A stretch of DNA of 5,860 bases, from assembly GCA_030018875.1 (NCBI GenBank), contig JASEHK010000102.1, positions 1 through 5,860 on the forward strand. The letters run 5' to 3'. Below the pieces are notes generated by a model. That model did no database searches, had not been told where the DNA came from, and saw only the letters and a program-made list of their open reading frames with translations. This document shows positions 1-5,860 of this stretch, one piece after another. Each line of letters begins with the position of its first letter. The first letter of the stretch is position 1. The position numbers were made by a program, and so were the translations under genes. The stretch comes from Endomicrobiia bacterium. Lineage in GTDB: Bacteria; Elusimicrobiota; Endomicrobiia; PHAN01.

Positions 1-213
1 CTCCGACGAGTCCGTTCCGTCCCAGTTAAGTTCATTAAGCCCCAGCGAGCCGCCGTCGGAACCGGCGGAGTTTTCCCATCTGCGGACGAGATTGCCGAAC
101 ATATCGTAAATTCTCATATCAACCGAAGCGGGCGCGTTGAGTATGTAAACTATATTACAGCGCGTCTTGCGCGAATCAAACGGGTTCGGATAAGTGGAAA
201 GACGATTGAGAAT
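1..213 (-). other. C-terminal FlgD-like / Por-sorting-like domain, cut by the window edge
   Basis: Residues 1883-1953. It shows the whole recognisable pattern: 'Y-P-N-P-F' (1890-1894), 'N-I-V-Y-I-L-N-A-P-A-S-V' (1902-1913), 'M-R-I-Y-D-M-F-G-N-L-V-R-R-W' (1915-1928) and 'L-N-W-D-G-T-D' (1944-1950). In the family a G-x-x-V-x-x-G-x-Y strand normally follows within ~10-20 residues and the protein ends soon after. In Bacteroidota such domains direct type IX secretion and anchoring. In other phyla the same fold occurs without proof of that role, so export by a type IX-like route is a hypothesis. Confidence 0.85.
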
Positions 214-3200
214 TTCGTCGGGCAAAGATACGTAAGCCACCGACGACGGCAGTGAATAAGCGCTCCATGTTCCGGCATAGTTTTTGGCGCGGATACGATA
301 ATAATAAAACTGCGACGGCGACGATGTGGCGACGAAATAGTCCGCGGCCGTGGTGGTGCCGACGGCCACCCACATGTCCGTATCGATTTTTTCCTGGAGT
401 TCGTAATAAAGTATTCCCGATTCCGCGTCCACCACGGGGTCCCATGAGACCCAATATCCCGACGACGGCGCCCGCGACGAGGAAGGCGCATGGGATGGCG
501 CCGAGTCCTGTTCGCGCGAGGTGGTTGACGGTTTTTCCGGCGGGGGCGGAGCGGTGAGGTCTATCTTCATTTCGAATGTGTTGACGCGCTCGTAATCGTC
601 GGTGCTGGCCGCCTTGAACCAAAGATAATAAGTCGTGTTGTGCTTGAGGTTCAGGCGGTCGAAGTCCACTTTTCCGGCTGAAGAGACGCGCCACGCCGTG
701 ACGTCCGGCGTGTCGGTGGACGTTGTCATATCATAGGACGCGGATGCGTAGATTAAGTCCCTTACACCATTTTCGGCGGAGGACGTCCAATCGAAACTTA
801 TGCCGGATTTTTTGTTCAGGAAGTAGGTCTTTTTTCCGGGAATGAGCTCGACGCCAACGGGATTATCTATGGCGAAAACGGCCGCCGGCACGGAAGGCGT
901 GCGACGGTCGAGAAGCCCAATCAGAGAAGAACGGGCGTACCCGAAGTTCTGGCCTGAGTTCGGCAGGTTATACTGAAGTCCCGACGAGTCTATGCCGGCG
1001 CCCACTGTCCTGTCCGGAGCGGACGCGGGGTTGAAATCATACACCACGAATATCGTTTTCGTTTGGTCGTAAATCGTAAGAGGCGAGGAAAGCCCGATGG
1101 ATGCTATGCCGTTGCCGTCGAAGTCGCCCGATCCGATGAGAGTGTCGTTCGTCGGAGAAAACAAAGTGTCGCCGTCGGCGTCATAATAAATCTTAACGGC
1201 GGCGACGTTCGCGGGCACAGCAGTTCCCTCAAGGGCTATTACGACCCTATCTAAGACGGCGTCGCAGAAGGCCTTCAGGTCGGCGAAAAGCATTAGGACA
1301 TTCGTCTCGGCCACGGTCGCGTCTCTGGGCGCGCGCGAGCGCACCGAGGCCGTAACTTCGTCGGGGAAGTCCTGTATCGTCGCGATGGCGGACTGTATCG
1401 GGAAATTAGCCGGCAATACCTGGTCCACGCCGCCCAGCGTAATGTAAGACGTCGAGGCCATGCGCAGCGAAATAGTCGCTCCGGCCGTCGCGCGTTTTGA
1501 GATTTCGCAGGCAATGAAATATGTCGCGTGAGCCGGTAATTTCTTATCGAGGGTTTCGGGAACGGCGAATACTATGTCGGCTGTGCCGCTTGCGAATTTC
1601 GCGCTGCCGATGGCCGAATCCGCCGCGGTGTTCAGTAGGCCGTTACCGTCGGTATCGCGGTATATTATTACGCGCTCCACATCCGAGTCTGTCGAAGTGG
1701 ACCCCGTGGATCTTTCAACGCGGATTTTCGTCCACACGGCATTGTTGTCGTTGAGGGACATATAAAGAGGAAGAAATACTTTGTTATCGGACTGTCTCAA
1801 AATCGGTATCGCCGCGATTATGGGATTGACGGTAAGTTTGTCCGAGGCCACGTATATCTTGACTGACCCTGAATAGAAGCGGTATCCGGAGGGCAGTATT
1901 CCGTTGGCGCCTTCTGCGTCGAGCAGGAAATAGTTGGTCGCCAACAACGTGGTCACCGCGAACTTTACATCCTGCGTGTCCGACGAGTATTTCGAGTTCG
2001 GCGATATATCGGCCGTCAGGAAATACTGCGCGGTCGTTAAGTTATCTATGTCGGCGAATAAGCCGGGCTCCGACGGATTGTTCGATATGGATATATTAAG
2101 AAGCGCCACGCCCGATGTGTCGAAGGCGGCCGTGGAGACGAGCCGCGTAGGCCCTATGTCGTCCCAGTTGTCTGCCCTGTAAAGATTCAGTTTCTCGACG
2201 TCGGACGGAGCGAGGTTAACGCTGTCGGTGGAGATGTCCACGCGCAGGCGCTTGAACGGCGATTCACCGATGTCGGTGAGCATCGAGAAAGACGATATTC
2301 TGACGTTGCGCGCGCCTTGCTCGACCTGTGCCGGAGTTGTGGAGTGTATGGCGATGAAAACGGTGTTGGAGCTCGGGACTATTCCCAGAGGCGAGATGTC
2401 ATACGGCAGATTGTTTCTGGCGAAGGACGGGTTTCCGACGGAGCCGACGCAGCCGAAATTGAATTGAGAGCCGAGAGTTTCCCCTATAGGCGCGTCGGTG
2501 GCGAGCGAATATGTGATAAAGAAATATGATGTGGTTGCCGAAACCGTCTGGTTGGCGAAGTTGACCTGCGCGATGTTTCCGACGAAGACCGCTTCGCCCA
2601 GCGCCGGCGCGTCGGCCGAATCGAAGGCGCGGTTTCCGTTGCGGTCGCGCCAGACCTTGACGGCGGTGACCGCAGCGTCGGCGGCGGAGCCCGTGCGGGT
2701 GAGCGTGACTCTGTTGGCCGAGGAGTTTGAGCCGTAAAAGTTCCACAGTCCGAGACGGGCGACGGGCTGATCGGCTTTTCTTTGCACGAGCCGCTGGGCC
2801 ACCGGCACGAAGGAAGAGACCATGCCGTTCCAGCGCATCTCGGATGATGTTCCCGTCATCTTGATTTCCGACCAGGAAAGTCCGCCGTTTGCCGTGCGGA
2901 ACTGCCTGCCCGAGGAACCCACGGCGACGGCAACCGCCGAAGCCGGGAAGTATGCGACTCCGTTGAAACGCCCCGCCCCCGCCGCCGAACTCACCAGGAC
3001 CCACGACGCGCCTCCGTCGGCGGAGCGGACTATTGTGTCCTTATCTCCGACGGCGATGCCGTTGGTCTGGCTCACGAAAGCCACGCCGTAGAGCGGCTGG
3101 TCGGTCGCGACGGCCGAAGCCCACGAATCGCCGCCGTTGACCGTTCTCAATATCTTGCCGCCGCCGGTCGCTATAAAGCCCGTGTTGTCGTTATAGAAGA

Positions 3201-5860
3201 ACACCTTTCTAAAATCGTCGGCGTCGCCGGGGGATATGTCCGACCAGTTGAGTCCGCCATCAAGCGTTCTGAAGAGCTTCCCTCCGGCGCCCGCCACAAA
3301 GCCCGTCGAAGGGCTCACAAAAAAAACAGAGTAAAGCGCCGGCGCGCCGGTCATCGTGCCGATGTTCGTCCACGCGGCGCCCGACGAAGTGGATTTGAGC
3401 ACTTTGCCCGCGGCGCTCGCGGCATAGCCCGTCGAGACATCGGCGAAATAGACGGAGTTGAGCCTATCGGCGACGCCCGATACGGCCTGAGACCAAGCGA
3501 CGCCCGAGTCCGTGCTGACGTATATCTTCCCCCCCTCTCCGACAGCGCACGCCAAAGAGCCGTCGGGCGAATGCACCCCGTAAAAACCGTTGGCGGCGCC
3601 GACATTGTATCTTTGGGCGAACCAGTCGGCTCCTGAGTTAACGGACTTTTTGACTATACCCTCGTCGGCGGCAGCCCATGCGCGGCCGCCTGCGAGAGCG
3701 CACACGTCGCGGTAGTTTTGCGAAATCGTTTCGCTGACGTTGACGACTCCCGGGCCGGCGTAAAAGAGGTTCCTCAAAATAAAGTTCTTGCTGCCCGCGT
3801 CCGACGACGTATACATGTGCGTGGACGGTATTATCTGCATTCCCGAAAACGTCGAGGTAGAAACCATACCGCCTTCGTATTCCACGGAAACGTTCGCAGG
3901 GTTATAGCCGTCGTTGGCGTAGATTACGAGATTCTCGTCTATGCCTATCGAACCCGAAGCGTCGTGAGATAACATATGTCTGATGGCCTTGGCGGGCAGA
4001 ATCGTGTGCTGTTGCTGCGCCTGCGCCCATCCCGCCGACGGAGATTCGTCAACGGTTATCGTGGGATTGCCCGATTGTAGGTCGCGGTAGAAAAACGTGG
4101 CCGCTGAAGCGCCCGCGGCGATGTTGACGAAGGCGCTGCCGAAACTCCCCTCGTCTCCGGAAAGAGAAAACTCTCCGCTTCCTGAGTCGGTAACGAGCGT
4201 AATGTTCCCTGACGAATCCAGATTGAGCGCCCTGTCGAGCGAGTCGCGCGTCTCGATGTTTATCGGGCCTATTGAACTTCCCACCTCGCCGGTCAGAGGC
4301 GGCGTCGTAAAAACTATTTTTGAAACTTTGGCGGCCGCGCAGCGGGTATTCGTGGAGAAAATGATATTGTCGGAGATTTCGGAATAGTTGTCGGGAGCGT
4401 CGGCGGAGCGCACCGCAAATCCCCAGACACTTCCCGGCGCAAGACCTGTAACAACATATGTCTGGCGCTGACCGGCTATAGCGGATGTGGATATTACGGC
4501 CACCGTGGTTGCGGCGTCGAACTGCGTGGTGGTGGCGATAAGGAAGTCGGCGCGCCGCTTGATTGCGAACTTCCCTCCGACGAGATTCGCCGTTTGGTCA
4601 TTATCGGACGGCGCGGTCCATGTCAGAATGACCCGGCCTTCGTCGGTGGGCGACGGGACGGCCGTAAGATCCGTTATACGCGAAGGCGAGCCGCGGTAAT
4701 AGAAAGGCCCCAGAGAGCTGACGCCCGACGGAACATTTCCCTTATTGTAAGTGCGCGCGTGCAGGTACCATGAATCGGAGTTGTAGGCGGCATGAGAAAT
4801 TATATTGGCTTTTTTAGTGTGCGTATCGCCCGAATCGGGATGGGTCACCGTCGAGGTATAAGGCGTCCAGATGGTCTCGGTATTGGCCCACGAATGGGTT
4901 GCCTGCGTCGTAAATATAACGCGATAGTATTCTATCGGACCGGTGGAGACATCGGAAGTGAACATAAAAGTGGATTGATAAATCGCGGTCTCCGTCGGAA
5001 TCGCGTTATACTGTATGCCGGCGATCGGAGTAAACGCGAACTCCTCGGCCGTGGGCGCGGGCGCGTGGGAGTAAGTGGTGACCCCCGCGGGCAGAAGCCG
5101 TCCGTCGGAGAGACGGGCGGAGGCATTGCCGCCGTTGGCGTTGTAAGCGACGGCGTAACGGTTATAAAGCGTGTTCGCGGAAAGATTGTGCTCTATGTAA
5201 TATGTGACGCCGGACGATAATTCGTAAAGAAGCCCGACAGTGTCGGATAAAAATCCCTCGGGCGAAGTCGGTATGCTCCGTGTGCCGGAATAAATCCTGT
5301 AACCCGTCTCATCCGAAGAATTGTCCGACCATTCCCAATTTATGACCGTTGAAGAAACGGCGATACCGCGGAAACCCGCAGGCCGTCGCGGGACTTTGCG
5401 ATAATCGAACGCTATTTCTATAAGAGCGGGCGTGGTTGTGCCGGGTCCGGAGAGATTGGCGCGATACTGAATATAGCGCGCTTGGTGTCCTATCGCCCCG
5501 CCGTTTGTAAGCGCGACCCATGTCGCCGGCGTCGAACTCATAAGACTGAAGGCGTCGTTTGCGCGCCTGTATTCGACATTGACGCCGCAACCACCCGGGA
5601 CCACGGAGCTCCAAGAGGAAATATCAACGAAAGAGTTCTCGCCGCCGAGGTCAAATACGTTTGACATATAATAAGCCGAACGATAAAATTCCCCCGCAAA
5701 ATCTTCATCCGTCTCGTATATAACGACGGGCGGCGACGAAGTGTATTTCCGGACCGAAAGCATATCAAACCATGCGGTGTTCAGCCCTCCGCTTCCTCCC
5801 GAGTCGCGCTGATACTGCCATCTTATCGTAACCGCGCCGGCCGGCAAATCGAAGGTCTTG
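1..5860 (-). CDS. Giant multidomain secreted/surface protein (FN3, BNR propeller, Asp-loop repeats, FlgD-like C-terminus), partial at both ends
   Basis: One minus-strand frame stays open through the entire window: 1,953 codons without TAA, TAG or TGA. No start or stop is inside, so the gene is partial at both ends. The translation makes domain sense from end to end, which a chance open frame would not: FN3 domains, an Ig-like domain, a seven-repeat propeller, four ~160-residue repeats and a C-terminal YPNPF/FlgD-like module. Only eight cysteines occur (residues 91, 507, 720, 771, 1137, 1451, 1532, 1901), and there is no hydrophobic stretch long enough for a membrane helix. Both fit an exported beta-rich protein. 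The signal peptide would lie upstream of the window. No catalytic motif is visible, so adhesion, binding or display is inferred, not shown. The codon after residue 1953 should be close to the true end because the C-terminal domain is nearly complete. I do not recognise a named gene. Confidence 0.96.
226..456 (-). other. Fibronectin type III domain 5
   Basis: Residues 1802-1878. It is short but typical: 'Y-W-V-S-W-D-P-V-V-D-A-E-S-G-I-L-Y-Y-E-L-Q-E-K' (split over 1802-1824) with the core Trp at 1806. Then 'D-M-W-V-A-V-G-T-T' (1828-1836) and 'F-Y-Y-Y-R-I-R-A-K-N-Y-A-G-T-W-S' (1851-1866) follow, the latter the FN3 Y-x-x-R-x-x-A-x-N-x-x-G signature. The motif W-D-x-x-x-D-x-E-S-G-I-x-x-Y-E is common in secreted bacterial FN3 domains placed just before a C-terminal sorting-type domain. 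Confidence 0.86.
457..543 (-). other. Pro/Ser/Thr-rich low-complexity linker
   Basis: Residues 1773-1801. It is made almost entirely of Pro, Ser, Ala and charged residues (four Pro in a row spanning 1771-1774, then Ser/Thr/Arg-rich sequence). Such a stretch is unlikely to fold and probably acts as a flexible hinge between the two last FN3 domains. It is the only clear low-complexity linker in the window. Confidence 0.75.
544..897 (-). other. FN3-like domain 4
   Basis: Residues 1655-1772. The entry 'P-S-V-P-A-A-V-F-A-I-D-N-P' is followed by a B-strand-like 'G-I-S-F-D-W-T-S-S-A' (1686-1695). Then come 'Y-A-S-A-S-Y-D' (1704-1710) and an F-strand-like 'L-K-H-N-T-T-Y-Y-L-W-F-K-A-A-S-T-D' (1738-1754), where L-x-x-N-T-x-Y-x-x-x-x-x-A is the usual FN3 hallmark. 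It separates the Asp-loop repeats from the proline-rich linker. Confidence 0.72.
910..1398 (-). repeat. Asp-loop repeat, copy 4
   Basis: Residues 1488-1650. The same order of elements is present: 'V-L-M-L-F-A-D-L-K' (1521-1529), 'L-D-R-V-V-I-A-L-E-G-T' (1536-1546), 'V-A-A-V-K-I-Y-Y-D-A-D-G-D' (1552-1564) and 'T-I-F-V-V-Y-D-F-N' (1602-1610). The loop is D1560-x-D1562-G-D1564 with N1571/D1572. A second acidic loop, 'D-F-D-G-N-G' (1579-1584), follows only 15 residues later and is not seen at the equivalent place in the other copies. Confidence 0.72.
1399..1884 (-). repeat. Asp-loop repeat, copy 3
   Basis: Residues 1326-1487. It has 'K-V-F-L-P-L-Y-M-S-L-N' (1360-1370), 'W-T-K-I-R-V-E-R-S-T-G' (1376-1386), 'D-V-E-R-V-I-I-Y-R-D-T-D-G-N-G' (1393-1407) and the closing strand 'A-T-Y-F-I-A-C-E-I-S' (1445-1454). 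The loop D1402-x-D1404-G-N1406-G with Asp1414 is the most canonical calcium-loop-like segment in the protein. Its Asp lies 330 residues after the equivalent one in copy 1, i.e. two repeat lengths. Confidence 0.74.
1885..2373 (-). repeat. Asp-loop repeat, copy 2 (degenerate loop)
   Basis: Residues 1163-1325. It keeps the architecture: an opening 'V-E-Q-G-A-R-N-V-R-I-S-S-F-S' (1179-1192), 'K-R-L-R-V-D-I-S-T-D-S' (1203-1213), 'V-E-K-L-N-L-Y-R-A-D' (1221-1230) and a closing 'A-Q-Y-F-L-T-A-D-I-S' (1277-1286). Where copies 1, 3 and 4 have the D-x-[DN]-G loop, this copy reads 'Y-R-A-D-N-W-D-D-I-G'. The Gly-containing loop is lost although acidic residues remain nearby. Its C-terminal part is longer than in the other copies. 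Confidence 0.65.
2374..2826 (-). repeat. Asp-loop repeat, copy 1
   Basis: Residues 1012-1162, immediately after the propeller. Layout: an opening 'V-P-V-A-Q-R-L-V-Q', a strand 'A-R-L-G-L-W-N-F', then 'V-T-L-T-R-T-G-S-A-A-D' (1051-1061) and 'V-T-A-V-K-V-W-R-D-R-N-G-N' (1064-1076). Asp1080 and Asp1083 follow, and the copy closes with a strand 'T-S-Y-F-F-I-T-Y-S-L-A' (1110-1119). The loop D1072-x-N1074-G-N1076 with trailing Asp residues resembles calcium-binding D-x-[DN]-x-[DN]G loops of secreted proteins. Calcium binding is inferred, not shown. Confidence 0.72.
2851..3717 (-). repeat. Seven-bladed BNR/Ycf48-like beta-propeller (seven Asp-box-like repeats)
   Basis: Residues 715-1003. Seven repeats share the form (G/A)-x-(V/A)-x-x-x-(G)-(K/T)-(hydrophobic)-x-(K/R)-(S/T)-x-(D/N/S)-(G/S)-G-x-x-W. 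The closing Trp residues are at 746, 789, 830, 872, 913, 953 and 996, so spacing is 43, 41, 42, 41, 40 and 43. Clear examples are 'G-G-K-L-F-R-T-L-D-G-G-L-N-W' (859-872) and 'G-G-K-I-L-R-T-V-N-G-G-D-S-W' (900-913). Between motifs, strands of the type 'Y-S-V-F-F-V-S-P-S-T-G-F-V-A' repeat. This is the pattern of BNR/sialidase-like and Ycf48-like propellers; seven copies fit one closed seven-bladed ring. No sialidase catalytic residues are visible, so binding, not hydrolysis, is more likely. Confidence 0.9.
3718..3990 (-). other. Unrecognised ~90-residue module before the propeller
   Basis: Residues 624-714. I do not recognise this family. It starts 'A-I-R-H-M-L-S-H-D' and contains 'E-N-L-V-I-Y-A-N-D-G-Y-N' (642-653), 'V-S-V-E-Y-E-G-G-M-V' (657-666) and 'M-Q-I-I-P-S-T-H-M-Y' (674-683). 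It ends 'F-I-L-R-N-L-F-Y-A-G' then 'V-N-V-S-E-T-I-S' (693-713). Predicted strands alternate with short loops, so another small beta domain is likely. It joins the Ig-like domain to the propeller without a low-complexity linker and could be a structural adaptor. Confidence 0.4.
3997..4332 (-). other. Bacterial Ig-like domain
   Basis: Residues 510-621. It begins 'K-V-S-K-I-V-F-T-T-P' and continues 'V-G-S-S-I-G-P-I-N-I-E-T-R-D' (525-538), then 'G-N-I-T-L-V-T-D-S-G-S-G-E-F-S-L-S' (551-567) and 'I-A-A-G-A-S-A-A-T-F-F-Y-R-D' (580-593), and ends 'G-N-P-T-I-T-V-D-E' (597-605). The sequence of SGxFS, a Gly-x-(Ser)-x-x-(Thr/Ser)-Phe-x-Tyr-x-Asp strand and a final G-x-x-T-I-T strand is the usual layout of invasin/filamin-type Ig domains in surface proteins. 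A Gln-rich patch (AQAQQQH, 613-618 region) follows it. Confidence 0.7.
4351..4683 (-). other. Fibronectin type III domain 3
   Basis: Residues 393-503. The classic FN3 opening 'R-I-T-D-L-T-A-V-P-S' (394-403) leads into 'G-R-V-I-L-T-W-T-A-P-S-D' (408-419), with the core Trp at 414. 'Y-V-V-T-G-L-A-P-G-S-V-W-G-F-A-V-R-S-A-D' (468-487) is the textbook L-x-P-G-x-x-x-x-F-x-V-x-x-x-D F-strand region. This is the best-preserved FN3 copy in the protein. Confidence 0.88.
4684..5070 (-). other. Divergent FN3-like domain 2
   Basis: Residues 264-392. It lies between two clearer FN3 domains. It starts with a Pro/Ala linker (HAPAPTAEEF) and contains 'G-P-I-E-Y-Y-R-V-I-F' (307-316), 'W-T-P-Y-T-S-T' (331-337) and 'S-D-S-W-Y-L-H-A-R-T-Y-N' (361-372). 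The last looks like the F/G-strand signature W-Y-x-x-x-R-x-x-N of FN3-like domains. The domain is longer than a standard FN3 (~130 rather than ~90-100 residues), so it may carry an insertion or be a different Ig-fold family. Confidence 0.55.
5086..5394 (-). other. Fibronectin type III domain 1
   Basis: Residues 156-258. It has the FN3 layout: a proline-rich entry (PRRPAGF), then 'STVINWEWSDNSSDETGYRIYSGT' split over residues 170-193. That segment holds the B-strand Trp pair at 175 and 177 and the C-strand Y-R-I-Y at 188-191. 'L-S-A-N-T-L-Y-N-R-Y-A-V-A-Y-N' (226-240) is the typical L-x-x-N-T-x-Y F-strand. It acts as a spacer or binding domain and directly follows the RYIQYRA module. Confidence 0.8.
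5401..5736 (-). other. Beta-sandwich module ending in an RYIQYRA-type strand
   Basis: Residues 42-153. The segment has an aromatic N-terminal half (FAGEFYRSAYYMSNVFDLGG, residues 54-73). Its C-terminal half reads 'W-V-A-L-T-N-G-G' (114-121), 'A-R-Y-I-Q-Y-R-A-N-L' (128-137) and 'T-P-A-L-I-E-I-A-F-D-Y' (143-153). A strand of the form RYIQYRA followed by TPxLxxIxxxY recurs in secreted bacterial proteins, where it closes a beta-sandwich directly before FN3 domains, as it does here. It contains one unpaired cysteine (Cys91). The role is probably carbohydrate or surface binding, by inference only. Confidence 0.5.
5743..5859 (-). other. C-terminal end of a jelly-roll-like (MAM/lectin-like) module
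   Basis: Residues 1-39. The pattern 'LPAG..TIRWQYQRDSG' followed by 'NTAWFDML' resembles the last strands of beta-sandwich modules in bacterial secreted proteins, where a Gly-x-x-x-hydrophobic-x-Trp-x-Tyr strand precedes an acidic, Gly-rich loop and an A-W-hydrophobic-D strand. Only this end is inside the window, so its ligand cannot be judged. The assignment rests on pattern resemblance alone. Confidence 0.5.

Noticed and set aside
176..694. 172-codon minus-strand open frame near the C-terminal end, with a hydrophobic segment
   Set aside because: It is out of frame with the FN3 and FlgD-like domains, which are strongly supported over the same bases. The hydrophobic stretch is a by-product of frame shift in GC-rich codons.
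2970..2988. G-rich minus-strand run that might form a G-quadruplex
   Set aside because: The run encodes Ala/Gly residues within the propeller and lacks four evenly spaced runs of three or more G; codon choice explains it.
2399..3004. 201-codon minus-strand open frame in another frame
   Set aside because: It overlaps the propeller and the first Asp-loop repeat in a shifted frame. The product is Arg/Gly-rich and lacks domain signatures, while the main frame gives clear repeats here.
2851..3717. Sialidase enzyme domain
   Set aside because: Asp-box-like motifs are present, but the catalytic Arg triad, Tyr and Glu of sialidases cannot be placed, and the even 40-43-residue spacing fits a Ycf48-like binding propeller better.
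4792..5220. 142-codon plus-strand open frame
   Set aside because: It lies opposite a well-supported FN3 region of the minus-strand gene. Its translation is rich in Arg and Gly with no recognisable domain, as expected for the antisense of GC-rich coding sequence.
1..5860. CRISPR array, tRNA, rRNA, insertion sequence or promoter
   Set aside because: No short direct repeats with spacers, no cloverleaf-like segment, no inverted terminal repeats or transposase and no non-coding gap were seen; the window is coding throughout.

Overview
The whole window lies inside one very large protein-coding gene on the minus strand. Reading the reverse complement in the frame whose codons fall on + positions 1-3, 4-6 and so on up to 5857-5859 gives 1,953 consecutive codons with no stop. 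Neither the start codon (beyond 5860) nor the stop codon (before position 1) is present. No intergenic DNA, RNA gene, promoter, terminator, mobile element or CRISPR array can be supported. Residue numbers in this annotation count from the codon at 5857-5859 (residue 1) to the codon at 1-3 (residue 1953).

The product is a multidomain, beta-rich, low-cysteine protein of the secreted or cell-surface type. From the N-terminal side it reads: the end of a jelly-roll-like module; a second beta-sandwich module ending in a GRYIQYRA-like strand; three fibronectin type III (FN3) or FN3-like domains; a bacterial Ig-like domain; a short module I do not recognise; and a seven-bladed BNR/Ycf48-like beta-propeller, whose seven Asp-box-like motifs end in Trp every 40-43 residues. 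These are followed by four tandem copies of a ~160-residue repeat, three of which keep an Asp-rich DxDG/DxNG loop; an FN3-like domain; a Pro/Ser-rich linker; another FN3 domain; and a C-terminal YPNPF...IYDxxGNLV...NWDG domain. That last domain is the FlgD-like/Por-type module found at the extreme C-terminus of many exported proteins, so the true stop is probably only about 20-30 codons beyond position 1.

The organism cannot be fixed from this sequence. A GC-rich genome that uses ATA for Ile and AGA/AGG for Arg freely, plus a giant FN3/BNR/FlgD-like surface protein, fits uncultured Gram-negative lineages such as Elusimicrobiota or members of the FCB group. This is inference, not identification.

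No catalytic domain is visible in the 1,953 residues. The part seen here looks like a binding or display scaffold, and any enzymatic or lectin head would lie upstream of the window. The most notable points are the single uninterrupted frame, the complete seven-blade propeller embedded in it, and the four-copy repeat with one copy that has lost its Asp loop.
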